Shown here: piece by piece, positions 1 through 13,000 of the stretch
Position numbering within the stretch: position 1 is the stretch's first letter
How the letters are laid out: each line of letters opens with the position of its first letter
Source of the DNA: Diploscapter coronatus
Lineage: Eukaryota; Nematoda; Chromadorea; Rhabditida; Rhabditidae
Length of the DNA: 64,000 bases
Direction: 5' to 3'
Assembly (NCBI GenBank): GCA_964036155.1
Contig: OZ038423.1
Span: 21,529,249 to 21,593,248, forward strand
The notes under the pieces: model-generated
Seen by the model: only the letters and a program-made list of their open reading frames with translations
The model's database searches: none
What the model was told of the DNA's origin: nothing
Translations under genes and position numbers: made by a program

Positions 1-220
1 GGTTAGAAAATTGACAACTAGAGAACATTTTTAAAAAATACTGCATAGGAGTTTTTCAATGATTTAGAAAAGTGATTGCATCATTAATGCGAAATAATAC
101 AAGGAATAGTAGGAAAAAAACCCTTTCTGAGAATTACAGCGATTATAACACTACTTTTCCGGGTTTTCGATTTTTCCAATGATGTTGCTTTTGATTTGAC
201 TAAATTCCTCTAAATTTTAG

Positions 221-815
221 ACAGAGTGCCCACATCGATGGAATAGCGACATTCGAGAGTACGGACGAAATGATGATGGGTGAATTCGCGCTCAATCACA
301 TGACTACATTAGGGATTTTCGAATCTGATGTGAGCTGTTAGAAATGATTAAAAATGAAGCAGTTTTAGCACCAGTAGTCTAATTATGAACCTGACTTTAT
401 CTGTTTCTAACCCACTGGAATTTCCTTTCAGATAAATGGTTTAATTTTGCAGAACAAATGCCCGTTGATTGACATCACACGAAAGGACGAGGCGAATGTT
501 GAAGCAGTCACGCAAACTGATCAGACGGTATGTTTTATTCGAAATACAAATGAGGAAGCGTTATCTTATCGAATAAATTCATAAAGAAATGGTGATGATT
601 TTTTGCCTGAGGTAATTGCATCTGAAGAAGAATGCCTAACAGTAAAAATTCATTCCTTACAACTGGATCGTATTTCTTTATGCATGAAGGAGAAAAGTCG
701 AATTTCTAAATCATAGTAAAAGCGCACTTTATTTGCAACTACCATTATGACAGCTTTGTCAACTTTAAGTTGCCGTCAGCCTGTTTCCGAACGCGCAGTC
801 CCACTCCCCCGATGA
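221..815 (+). CDS. 3' exons of an unidentified gene (5' end outside window)
   Basis: Three plus-strand exons fit together in frame: 221-329 after ATTTTAG, 432-527 after TTTCAG (a second acceptor at 451 also keeps frame), and a last exon from about 780. The first two read as an acidic, Met-rich segment (residues such as DEMMMGEFALNHMTTLG) followed by a charged stretch ending TQTDQT. With the acceptor at 779 the protein stops at about 815 after PVSERAVPLPR. A different acceptor at about 796 would instead give a Ser/Pro-rich end stopping near 856. I do not recognise the family. The gene converges on the nucleoporin gene that ends at 1004. The start lies left of the window, so length and N-terminal domains are unknown. 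No pseudogene signs are seen in the exons present. Confidence 0.45.
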
Positions 816-1003
816 TTCGTCTTCCCCTCGCCAAGGGCTCCCCCGAGGATGTCAATGATTTAGTTGCCGAGACTTATGACACTCGCGGAAGTAAATGGGA
901 AGCAGGACTGACAAGTGAACTGACTATGCCATTCGTGGACTCTTAGAATTGCTAGAAATAGCTGAACAGCTAAATAAAACTGCCAAAGTACAATGTTTTT
1001 AAC

Positions 1004-4000
1004 CTATTGCATAAAGATGTTCAAATCAGACATGACGCGTATGAAATTCCAGCAGAAAATCATAGAAAGCTTGGAAATGTGCAAATTTACACTTTGAGGC
1101 CGAATCTATTGGTTGGGACATTCAAAAATAATAACATTTCGAATTTCTCGAAAAGTATACTTATCGCATTTTAGATTTTCTTGTTAAAAATGATGTCATT
1201 GAAAACGACACTCGACAAACCTTGTATTGCGGAGGCAGATTGGAGATGTCGTTGGCAAGTGTTTTGCCGATGAGATGAGCCACGGCACTGATCGTCGTGC
1301 AGAGCGTGTCTCCAGCTGCTGAACTGCCTGCAGACAACAGCCAGTCCTCGTCCGTCTTTTGCAACTGAACAATTGACTTTTTGAAGTTGAAAGAAACATT
1401 TGAATTCGTAGATGAGTCAACATGTTCAAAACTTGGCAGTTTATTTTCTAGAACCTACATGTGTGCTGAACTATAGTCTTATTCGGCTGTCTCATAATTT
1501 CGTGCAGATATTTCATGAAAATCTTGTACCCTTTTCTGCCTAAAAGAATCAATATCAAATAGTGAGTTCATGATTATGCAGGACAGTAGTCATTTGCATG
1601 TTTAGCAGTGACATATTGCGTCATTGATTTCTCAAAAATGTGAGAATGAGATCTACGAGAATAATCAAATTTAAATGGAATTATGAGACAACCTAATATT
1701 TTAACCCTTTCACGAAAAAATGTAAAAGTTAATTTTTACAAGTACTACCTCTCGGACAGCAACATTTCCGTCATAGCATGTCTTCAAGCAGGAGTGACAG
1801 GCCGTGTAGAGATTGAACTGAAAATCATAATGATAAAATTGAAAATTTTCTGACACCAATTTCTTGAATAGAGCTCAAAATGTTACCTTTGTCTTGGAAG
1901 TCCTCTGGGATGGCTGCATGATGAGTTCCAGCAGAGGCAGCAGAATGGTGGAGAGCTCTTGGCGGATTGTCGATTTCTGAAAGCAAAGCCATGGAAATTT
2001 TATCCCGCTTTTATTTTTCGGCAAAACGGTAATAACAGAAAACATTAGCAATTTTCAAATCGGCGCATTACTTCTCTATCATTTCTTTCTTCGAATTTTT
2101 TAATAAGGAATTCAAAAGAATCCGTTTGATCTAATTCTTCCCCTTTTCGACAACCAAGCCATAACTGGTATTTTAGGCGAATCTGGGCCAAGAGGAACCA
2201 TCGGTTAGTTTTAAGTTGAAGTAGCAACAAAAATTCCATCAAGATTTGAGAATGTTCCAATTTGAATTATAAATTTTTCCACATAAAAATAAATGTTTAA
2301 TGACAAAAATTTAGGCCCCGCAGGCAAACCCGGGCCCCAAGGTAAAATTCAATAAATTTGACTTAAACAATCTACAATTTTTTCCAATTCAGGACCCGGC
2401 GGCCCACAAGGCGGTAATTTGATTGAAATTCTACTAGAATTTAAGCAAAAAATGCGCTGAATTTTAGTGGAGTGAGCAATTGGCAGACCTGGAAAAGACG
2501 CGAAATATTGCAAGTCAGAAATGACTTGTTTATGCTTTTTGCAAATAATAAAGTGAAAATTTAGATGCCCCGACCGCAAACACCACTTCGGAAAATAAGG
2601 AAAGGAATGATCAAATCAAAAGAAGAATCATTATTCTCGATGTCGCTCCCTCTATCAAGGATAATAAAACACTTTTGTTCAAGTTGTATTCAACGAAAAT
2701 AGCCAAATGAGTTTAGAATTTATCGAATGAAAGAAGCGCGTTATATTCAGAGTTTTCATTTACCAAGAATACGGCATCCTCAAGAAAGATATCTTCAGTT
2801 AGAGCAAAGCGTAATTTTGATATAAATTTTAGAAGCACGTCATTATCCCCACTAACAAGTTTCTTTGAATGAAATAGACCCAACAACCAACCTCATCGAA
2901 AGTGGTGACAGCGAGTGCACAGATGGCCTCAGTGAGCCTGCAGACGCAACTGGACACTGCAGCCACACAGGCATCTGTCGAGGAGGAGGCCACCTCGATC
3001 GCCAGGAAGCATGCGTCTCTTAGCATCACAAATTGGGTCTCTGAAAATAAAGCTTTGAAAAAGGCCTACTGTAATTATCACTCTTTCCACCACTACCATC
3101 CTTTTTTGTGAAAAATGGCATGGGAAAAGAAAAGAAGTGAGAACAAAAAACTGGCACCAAAATTTGAAACATATTTAACAATGAGCATACAAATTTTAAA
3201 TGCTGATTTTTTAAACTGCGAGAATAAACTCACGATTAGCAATGAACGGAACGGGCGCGAAGAGAGCGAACACATTGAAGAGTTCAGCACAGGCAGAAAT
3301 GAGCTGTTCGGCAGAGCCCGTGACCAGCAAGTCGGCATTTAGCTCTGTGCAATACGCCAGAATCATACGCATTTCCTGAAATTCGAAGTTTTTTTCTTTA
3401 TCCTTATCTGAAATAAATTGCCCTCAAAGTCTATTTTGATAGAAGAAGTTTTTACCGCTTAGGTTTTGCACGGACCTAGTTCTGAATAAAACTCGAGACT
3501 TACATTTTCAATAGAATCAGTCTCCTCAGCCCCGGTTGCATCGATCTCCCTCCGCAGCAGTCTGTGCATGTACTCCACATCGAATTGACTGATGCCAAAC
3601 ACCGTCACCGAATTGCACAAATCCAACAGCTGAAATTGTAACTTGATTTTTATAAACTTAAAAGTCTGCATTGAATTAGTTAGAAAATGAGGATTGAAGA
3701 AAATTTATCAGAAAATGAGAGGGTCACTCTTCAATTTGATATAAAACAATTTCAAACCTCCGGCAACCTGTGCGCGTCGAAGTGGATGAACGTGGGATAG
3801 GCGAGTTGACGACCAGTCGAGCGATTTTCCGGACAGCCGAATTTCATTAGGCTGAATTTTAGAAGATTTTTTCTAGAAAGGGCAAAACTATCTTACGAGA
3901 AGAGAAGGCAATCGACCGAACTGTCCCTGTCCTCAGCCATGGACGAGTCCATTCGTTGGATTTTAGAAGAAGCTTCCAGCAACAGCGAGTACAGCTCCTT

Positions 4001-7000
4001 TGGTTTGTCCAGGTAGCCTGAAATTATTTTGATCTTCTAGAAAGAAAATCTTCGAAATTGAAAATAAAAAAAATCCTACGAACACATTCCAATCAAAATT
4101 TTTAAAGGTCAATTATGCGCTAATCATTTTAGTTATCGACAATCCTATAGAATACGAACGACGACATTTTTACATAACGTCAGATTAGTTTTTTTTAAAT
4201 TTTAGATACCTAAAAAGTCGTTGTATTATAATATCGTAACATCCAAAATGGCATGGAGATATAAGGTTTATCCACTGCCTACCCTATTTTAGCCTATATT
4301 TGTTTGTTTGCATTCTATGATGTTACGACATGTTGTTCAAGTTTGAAAATCTCAAACCATACCAGCCGTAAGCAAAGTAGTAATTTCAGTGGCAGCGATA
4401 TGAAGGACGGAGCTGGCGACAAGTCTGCGCATGCAGAGAATCGTCTGTAAGGAATGATCCTCCTCCTCGTCTGCAACTGTGTCGCACAAGAAGGCGCACT
4501 GCAGCAGACGTGGCACGAAGTCGGACATTCGAAGGAAGCGAAGGATCGCTGAGGAGAATGCGCAGCGGGGCGAGACCAGACGTTGCTGAAATTTTATTTG
4601 ATCATTAGTGAATGAACTTACATTCTTGACAAAAATCATCCCGAAAAAATCGTTGAAAAATTAAATTTCCTCTAGGAAAAAGGACTAATAACGTAATAAA
4701 AGTGGGCACTTTCAAAATATCCCCAATAATATGAAATTGACTCTTTCAGGTAAAGTAATAAAATTCGAAATGAGATTTTCCTCACTAACCAACAATCGGA
4801 ACATGGGTTCAACGAGTGCCGAGTAGGGCAATTCGAGTGGACTCTTGGATTCCATCACTGACTCCAATGCGGACAGCAGTTGCTGGAAACCCGTCGAGGC
4901 TTCTGAAAATTGAATTTTTAAAATGAAACTAACATGTAAACCAAATTAATTTTTCATTTATACGATTTATTTATGAAATGCTAAAAGTGTGCTTACCATC
5001 CTCGTACAACTTTCCATTTTGATTGGGCGTGAAGGCGAACGTGTAGGTGCAGATGTTGGCTGACTGAGGTGACAGTTCGACTGCATCCGCGAAAATCTCC
5101 AACAGAATGCGAGCGGTTTCTCCGCGAGCTTGTGACAGAGTGATGGAGTTTTCGTCTGAAAATGTCCTTCCTTCTCTTTGGAAAAAGTTGAAAAGATTCT
5201 TTTTCAAAAGCTCTGAGATGATTTTATCGAACCTCTGAGAAGGACATCAGCCAATTGATAGTCGATAGTCTGAATGGACAGCGCTGTGCGGACGGCGCGA
5301 ATGTGCGTCTGCAGGGAGTGGCGAGAACGCAGCAGCTCAAATTTAATCAGTTTTAATAAAATTTACAAAGAGAAAAAATCACCTCAACAATGTGTCTTTG
5401 CTGAGAAGCTCCAGATGCACACAGATCTCGCAGAATTCTGGCAGCACACAACGAGTGACGGGGCAGTTGATCGGCCTGAATTTTTCTCTTATTTTCCAGA
5501 AAATATTCAAAACTGAATAAACGAAATGCAGCGTGGAGCGGATGAGAACTAGTTTTGTACACTGCTTATTCCAGTCAGAAATGGAAATTTTTAGGGTACA
5601 CCTGTACTAGTCACCGACTCTTTTCATTATCTTTCGCCTTTGCCTATGCTTCCTCACTCTAAGACTCAGTAACTAATACACGAAGCCGAGTTTGAATTGT
5701 TCAATTTTAGTTTATTAGTGAACGATGTCTATTTAGCTGACCTGTTCGAGATACTGGAAGATGGCATCGAGCATGGACATTTGAGTGGACGCGTGGATAG
5801 GCGTCATGAGCAGCATGGGCAGAGTCGCCAGCAGAATGTCCGATTCGGCACTGCGCACTGACAGACGCAACACGCTGTGGCGACACATTGCTGCTGCAAA
5901 TCATCATATTTAGTAGAAGTATGGTACAGTAGCGAGCAAAAGTCTAGAAACGCATGAATCCCAGTTGACAAGGAAAGTTCCCACATAGAAACTCACAGAT
6001 CCTAATGAAACTTTCCTCCCAAACACTGTTTCTCGCTTTTTCTTTTTCAGGAAGAAAGTTTACGCAGTCAAAAATAGGCGTTTCCAAACTTCTGTTCGTT
6101 ACTATAATGAAATAATGATAGAAAAAACAGTCCTACATGAAAGGAGTTGCAACGCGACGAGTGATGCCGCTTCCGAAGCTCTACGATCGTGCGACAGGGG
6201 GTTCTGATACGCATCGCAGTCCTCGCTGATGATTCGACAGACCTTAAATTCAGATTGAATTAATGAATTTCCGAGACATTTTCTGAATTTTATTTGATCT
6301 AAAACATCTTTAATTTCTTACTATGAAAAGCTAACTTATTGAAATTTTGAGCATGTTTTAATAGGAGAGAAAACTCAGTTCAAAATGTTTCTGACGTTAT
6401 CCCGTACTGTAAAAATATATTTTAAATCTTACCGCTCTGAAGAGTGGCGTATCGTTGAGAAGTTGCGCGACGACAGCCACGTTGAATGGATAGTGAGCGA
6501 GAGCGTAGACGTCCACGAATGAGGAATCCACTATCGATAGCAGGCCTTCGCATGCTACTTCTGCCAGTTCCCACTGAAAAGGCAATTTTTATTCCATTTT
6601 TAACGCCTAATTTTAACCTATTCATTTTAAAATCATATATTTGTAAACCTAGCTCGACAACTGCTATATGACGAGATTTATTTTTTTCCACACTTTCGTC
6701 TTATTTTCCTTTCTTTCCCTATTTCTAACTATAGGTCTTGTTATCTCGTCACCCCGTCATATAGCGATTGCCTCTAGCTCATTGTCAGTGTTGAAGGAAT
6801 AACCTTGTAAGTCTTGATTAGGTGAGATTAACAATTCATTTTTCCATTGTCGTCTAATAGCAAGTTTCAAGCATTCAAATATTTCCTCTGCTATCATTTA
6901 GAATTCAACAAATTTCCTGAAAAATGTACCTTTCAACTTTATGAAAAGTTTCCTCTTTCTTCGAAAGATTGCACAATAGTGGCATTAATGCATGAGCAAA

Positions 7001-10000
7001 GGTTATATAAAGAAGAAAATTGGAAATCAAAATATCGGTCAAGGAAACTCGGATATAGAATGTTTTTTCATATTATTGTTTAGTCATTTTCCTAAAATAG
7101 TGGCATGAGAAATAGCATAAATCGAACTAAACATCACTTTTCTTTCTAATTGACATTATTCTGACCAGATTTTTTAGTTTATCTCATCTCAAATTTCTTC
7201 AAATTTTTGAATCACGATCTTCGCATTATATCTTCATATTTCTATGAAATGCGTGCATGTTGACCTTTGACTTGTGCCAGCATCCTATTTATCTCTCGAT
7301 TGGAATCAATTGATATTTGCCACTCTGATAGTCAGCGAACTTTGCAGTCGTAAAATCAAAAGACGACTCATTTCTCTCCTCTCTCTTGACTGGAATCGAT
7401 AAATGGCAGATAGAAAGGTGGATTTTGAATTGGTGGATGATGCCCCCGCGGATTCGGGTAATTCGTTTTTTTTCAATAAAATTTTTAAAGAGTTTTCAAT
7501 GTGTTCTTTTTTGTTAATTTCTCAAAACGATAAGGCGAATTTAAAGATGGAAATTACTAGCGAAAAGTAATGAAACAATGGATTCCTCGAGTTTAGCTCT
7601 ATGGAAATCATGGCAGAAGATGGTTAATGATGAAGAGTGGGCTACAGATGATCACGCCACAATCAATCTCGAGCCGAAACTTTCGACTACTAGAAGCGTA
7701 TTTGCTGTGCTTAAGGAAGGTTAGAAGAAATGGATATTTGAGATTCATTACTTCTAAATATTTTAAATAATTTCTGCACCAAGTGAAGAAGTTATTTAAA
7801 AATGCTCCTTTAGACAAATCCTACATTGCTTCGGTGATTTGGAATGAATTTCCCGAGACGAAACTCGCTTGGATAGGATTTTTCAATTGCGATAAAAAGT
7901 ATCGGGGGCTTGGAATTGCTCTGGAAGCATGGAAGAGAGCTATGGAACGAATGCCCGAGGGATGGACTATTGGGCTGAAAGCTGGTCAGTCAAAAACTCA
8001 TGTTCATTTTGGATAAAATGAATAGATGCACTTGAATGTCAACTTTCCTCCAATCACTGTTCAAAATATGGAAAATTAAACAAATTTTTTGGCAATTGAT
8101 TAAAAAAATAGTTTCTCAATTTAGTCCCTGCAATGGCAGCCAAATATCAATCGAGAGACATGCGCCACAAAGCGGGTGAATATTGGAAACTCGAACCGTG
8201 TCTTCCAGATCAAGTTCTCGATATTTGTAAGAAAACAATTACTGTAAGTACGAGGAAAGAAAAAGCTTTTAGCCTAATTATGAACAAAATTGTAGATTGA
8301 CAAGTCAACGCTGAAAATTCGCGATGTATTGTCACTGAATGAGGATGAATGGAGAAAGGTCAAGGAATTTGACAGGAAAATTGCGGGATGGGACCGGACT
8401 GAATGGCTCGAGTTGTACAGGAATTTCGAAGAAGCCCACTCCTGCGCGATATTTGATTCGTAAGATAACAATTTAGCACAAAACTAAATCTTTCTTTATC
8501 TGTTCGAATGGAGAAATGGAGAGCTTAGAATTTCAAAATGTGAAAAATTTATCTCGAAATGAATCCTCTTTTCATAAGTTCCAAATTTAGAAACGACAAT
8601 GTCGTGTGCTATGCTTCCACCGTGCGAACCTGTCATTACGATACGAATCGATACAAACTGGCTCCTGTCTATACGGATAATTTACAGCTTGCCCTGCTTG
8701 GAATACAGTGCATGGCTGAATGGGTGAAGGAGCAGAACAAGGATGCGAGGGTCTGTATGTTCCCTGTGGAAGACACCGTCGGACAGAGCGTCTTGGCTCC
8801 TCTCTTCATGAACAATGGAATTGCCAAGACAGACAAAAATGCAGTTCTTCTCTACACCAATCCATATGCTAACCCAACAGACACTACGAAAGTATTCCTG
8901 CCTTATAACAATCAGTGTGGGGCTTTTGATATTTGAAATTCTCGAAGATGAATAAATGACTGAAACTGTGTGATATTGATCTTTTCTATGCAATTGTACT
9001 GACGATTCATAAAAATCATTAAAAATTGAATCGATAAGATTAAGATTATGGTTTCAAAGTTGACTATTTTCTGTTCATTTCGAAGCAAGATGTCAATAGC
9101 AATTGAAGATGCCTTTTATTGCAGTCTACCTAGTTTCTAATAAAGGCTAGAGTGAGAGTAAATGAACGACCAAGAATCACCAGTTGAAAATGGGACCGTT
9201 GTCGTTAAAGTTTACGATCGAAAAAATGACGATTTGATAAAAAGATAAAAAAGCATTGCTTCAGTAGTTGAAGGCAATTTTAGTGCTAATGACGGAAGGA
9301 AACGTGCGATTTGAACTTCTTGATGATGCTCCTTTGGATTGCGGAGTTTGGAAAGAATGGAAGAACCTAGTGCTGGATATGGAATGGCCTACGGATGACA
9401 GCAGCGTGACGACACTAGGGCCGATTATTTCAACTACGCACAGCGTTTTTGCAGTGGACTCGGAAAGTTAGTTAGCAACATTTTATAGTGCATGAAAAAT
9501 GATCTTCTCTATAAATATGATCAACTAAAATTTCTGTTCGAGCTTCGAAGAATACGATTAGGTCATTGGAAACAGGAGTAATACGGAATTCCGCTTCTGG
9601 TGCTGATTTTAACAATCAAAATCTGTCTGTACTGACTTGAAGCTGTCGAAAATTTGAAAATTCGAGGTGTTTAATATTTCGATTTTATTTGGAAAATACT
9701 CGTAAAATTTTTCTTCTAATTGCTGCAAATCATTTAACAATTCTTCTATTAGAACGAATCAAATTTTTTCAGAACATTCCCTAATTGGCGCAGTACTTTG
9801 GAATGAAATTCCCGAGCAAAAATTGGCTTGGATCGGATGCTTCGCTGTTCCGAAAGAATATCGAGGACAAGGAATTGGAATTCAAGTTTGGAACAGGGCA
9901 ATGCAGAGAATTCCAGATGGTTTTACAAAAGCGCTCAAATCTGGTTGGTTTTCAAAGATCATGAAGATAAAATCCCCATTTTCTAGTAAGAAAGATGCAC

Positions 10001-13000
10001 GATAAATACGTATCGGGCGGATTTTCCCTGATAGGCCCTGCGCATACGAGATATGAGAAATGCTCCCCAGACAAGCTTCTAGAAGTGTGCAGAGAAAAAA
10101 TTACGGTATTCAAAGATAATAGAATTATAAGAGCGACTTTTTCAGGTGGATCAATCAGAATTCAGAATTTGCAAGGTGGAATCATTGGATGAAGATGGGT
10201 GGAAGAAAGTGAAAGAATTCGATAGAGAAGTTTCTGGAAGAGACAGATCAGAATGGCTGGAAAAGTATCGTGGATTTAAAGATGCATATTCTATCGCTGT
10301 TTTTTGTCAGTAAGATTTAGAATTAAAAAAAAACTCCATGTTAAGAAAATTAGGTAGCAGTGGTTACCGTTTCTGAATTGTGAGATTCCTTCTCTATTCG
10401 AAATTCATTTATAAATGAAGCCCAAAAATTCAATATTTCAACGACAAAGATTTCTTAAGCCTTTTTTTAATTCAGAAACAATGCAGTCGTTTGCTACGCC
10501 TCTATCGTTGTCACTTGCCATCTGAATTTGCATCGCTATAAACTCGCACCTGTCTATGCTACAAACGAACAATACGCCTTACTTGCAATTCAAAACCTCG
10601 CAGAATGGCTCAAGAAAGAAGATCAATCTAGTCCAGAGATAATCATCTACACAATCGAAGGAACAAGTGGACAGAAAATACTCGATCCCATTTTCAAAGA
10701 GCATAGTTTTGCAATCAATGCTGTTTCACCCACCCTCTACACCCAACCATTCAAAAGTCCTGCTGATACCTCGAAAATATTCATCCCTTACAATAACCCT
10801 TGCTGTTTCGATACTTGAAATTGAAATAAACGAAAAGACTAACCATCTGTTTGACATCTTCATAGGAACGGACAACGAGTTGGGAGACGATCGATTTGGT
10901 CAGGAAGAGAATGTAGGCGGGAGAGCGGGTCGAGATATTTCTGAAACAAAAACTTTTTTTTACAAAATATAAGAGGGCCAAGATCTTTAGGGAATTCTAT
11001 GATTTTTTTAATCATTTCTCATTAATGAGAAAAGGAGGAAATTGAAACTTCAAAATAACCAACAAAAATGCATACCCATGCTTGAAGAGAGCCTTCAACA
11101 GATGCGAAAACCCAATAGAGCAGTCGAAGTGTCGGGTAGCGCATTCTCGTTCTTCCAGTTCTTTCTGGAAACGAAATTACATAAGGCGAAATGTGAAGAT
11201 GAATACTCGGCGGAAAAGTTGTTGGGCAGTATTGGGAGATTGACTGCCCGGTAAAACTGCCAAATTATTGAGCGGTATTGGCAAATAGTGCGATACTATT
11301 GATCAGTATCTCTCATTATTGTCCATTACCGCTCCGTAAGACTCGCTCACTTTACTGGGCAGTTAATCTCTCAATACCGCCTGGAAACTTTTTCGCCGAG
11401 TAGTTCCACGAAAGTTACTTTTGCTTCCTTTGAAAATATGGAGAAATTTTTTTGTCAGTTCAATTACCCACTTCAAATAATGTGATTTCTTCAAGGAAAG
11501 TAAAAGACAAATTAGAATTTTCCTGAAAATCTACCTGCAATCCCATGAGCATTCCGTTCTCAGCGACCGTACAGACTTGGTACTTTTCCAAGGAAATCCA
11601 GACTCTGTAAAAGAAAATTGTTCTCAAGCAAACTCGGAGAAAAGCTACTTTTGAGTGATATCGGACTGTTTCGCGAGAGCGGCGAGGAATCGAAAGAGGA
11701 CGCCTTTGAAGGAGAGCGGGACGGGGGACGAGGCCAGACACACGCACGTGTCGATCACGCCCCAGCCACGGTCCTCTGCCAGAGTGCGCGCTGCCGATTC
11801 GTCCTGAAATTTGTTAATGCTTCTTCAAATATATTTCTTTTCGAAGGAAAATAATGCTTCATTTTTTGCTTTTATACATGGAACAAAATTATTCTCGCAA
11901 ATTGAAATTGAAAGTTTGGGCTCTTTTTCTCTATCGAAATGATTTTTCTTGCAACTTTAAAATTATTACCTGCGTCACAATGGCATTAGCGAGTCGCATC
12001 CAGGCGCACAGCCCATTCATTTCCTCGGTGTCCACGTTCACTTTCGGCTCCGTCAAAGGCTGACTTCTGAGTTTCAAAATCATAGAAAAATCCAAGATAA
12101 CTCGATCCAACCCAGTTTGCGATATGCTCTCCGCCGATGTAACGTTCATTCTGTAGAATTTGGCGTAGTCGCGCAGAGCCATCATTACACGGTCCCAGGA
12201 GAAGCCTGAGGAGAATTCGTTATTTTTGAAGATTACTATTCGATAAAAGCATGAATATGCGCGCAAATTCAACTCTGAATTAACCGAAAATCGAACTCAA
12301 TTCGCTAACGAATTTATGATTTTTAACTCCGCATATCTCTGGATAAATTATGAGTGCAGAGCCGTTATATCCAGGTTCAAAATGTTGAATCTGCACTAAA
12401 ATGTTATCAACAATGGTTACCTGTATCAACCATGTCGACGTTGAAGACGTGGAAAATGAAAGCGGCATTTTCCTGTGTGAGGCAGATGGCTGTGAGCATG
12501 TCGAGGTACGCGATGCAGTGCACCATGTGCAGGTCCAGACGAGCCCGCTCCACGAAACGACACAGTTCCAACTGCAAATTAATGATTTTTAAAGGTTTTT
12601 ATTGTATTTTTTTGGCGATTCAAGCTGTTTTCGAGGGAAATTAGACCTACCGAGCTGGAGTAGGCAATGCTCGCGTTGAGAATGACCTGCTTGACATCGA
12701 TCGGACAGGTAGGGTCTTGGAACTGCATGAATAGATCAGCGATGCAGCGAAGGAAGTGCTCGTAGTGGAGGAATGCTGTCGCCTGAAGACGAGTTGGATA
12801 AAGATGCGTTCGTACTTTTTGACATTGACGCGATGTTAAAAGTATGAATATGCATTCTGATTTGATGGAAAAATGTAAATTATGCTGGGTATTGCTTCAT
12901 TTTTCGACAGATTCATAATTTGGCTTGACTGCTCAAAAATAACCTGCTGCTTTCTGGAGATCATTTCATCGAGGCATTGCAGTTCGTCTTCTCCATTCCT

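Noticed and set aside
4220..4335. CGTAACATC/GATGTTACG inverted repeat in a nucleoporin intron
   Set aside because: Only about 9 bp pair. Too short to call an element.
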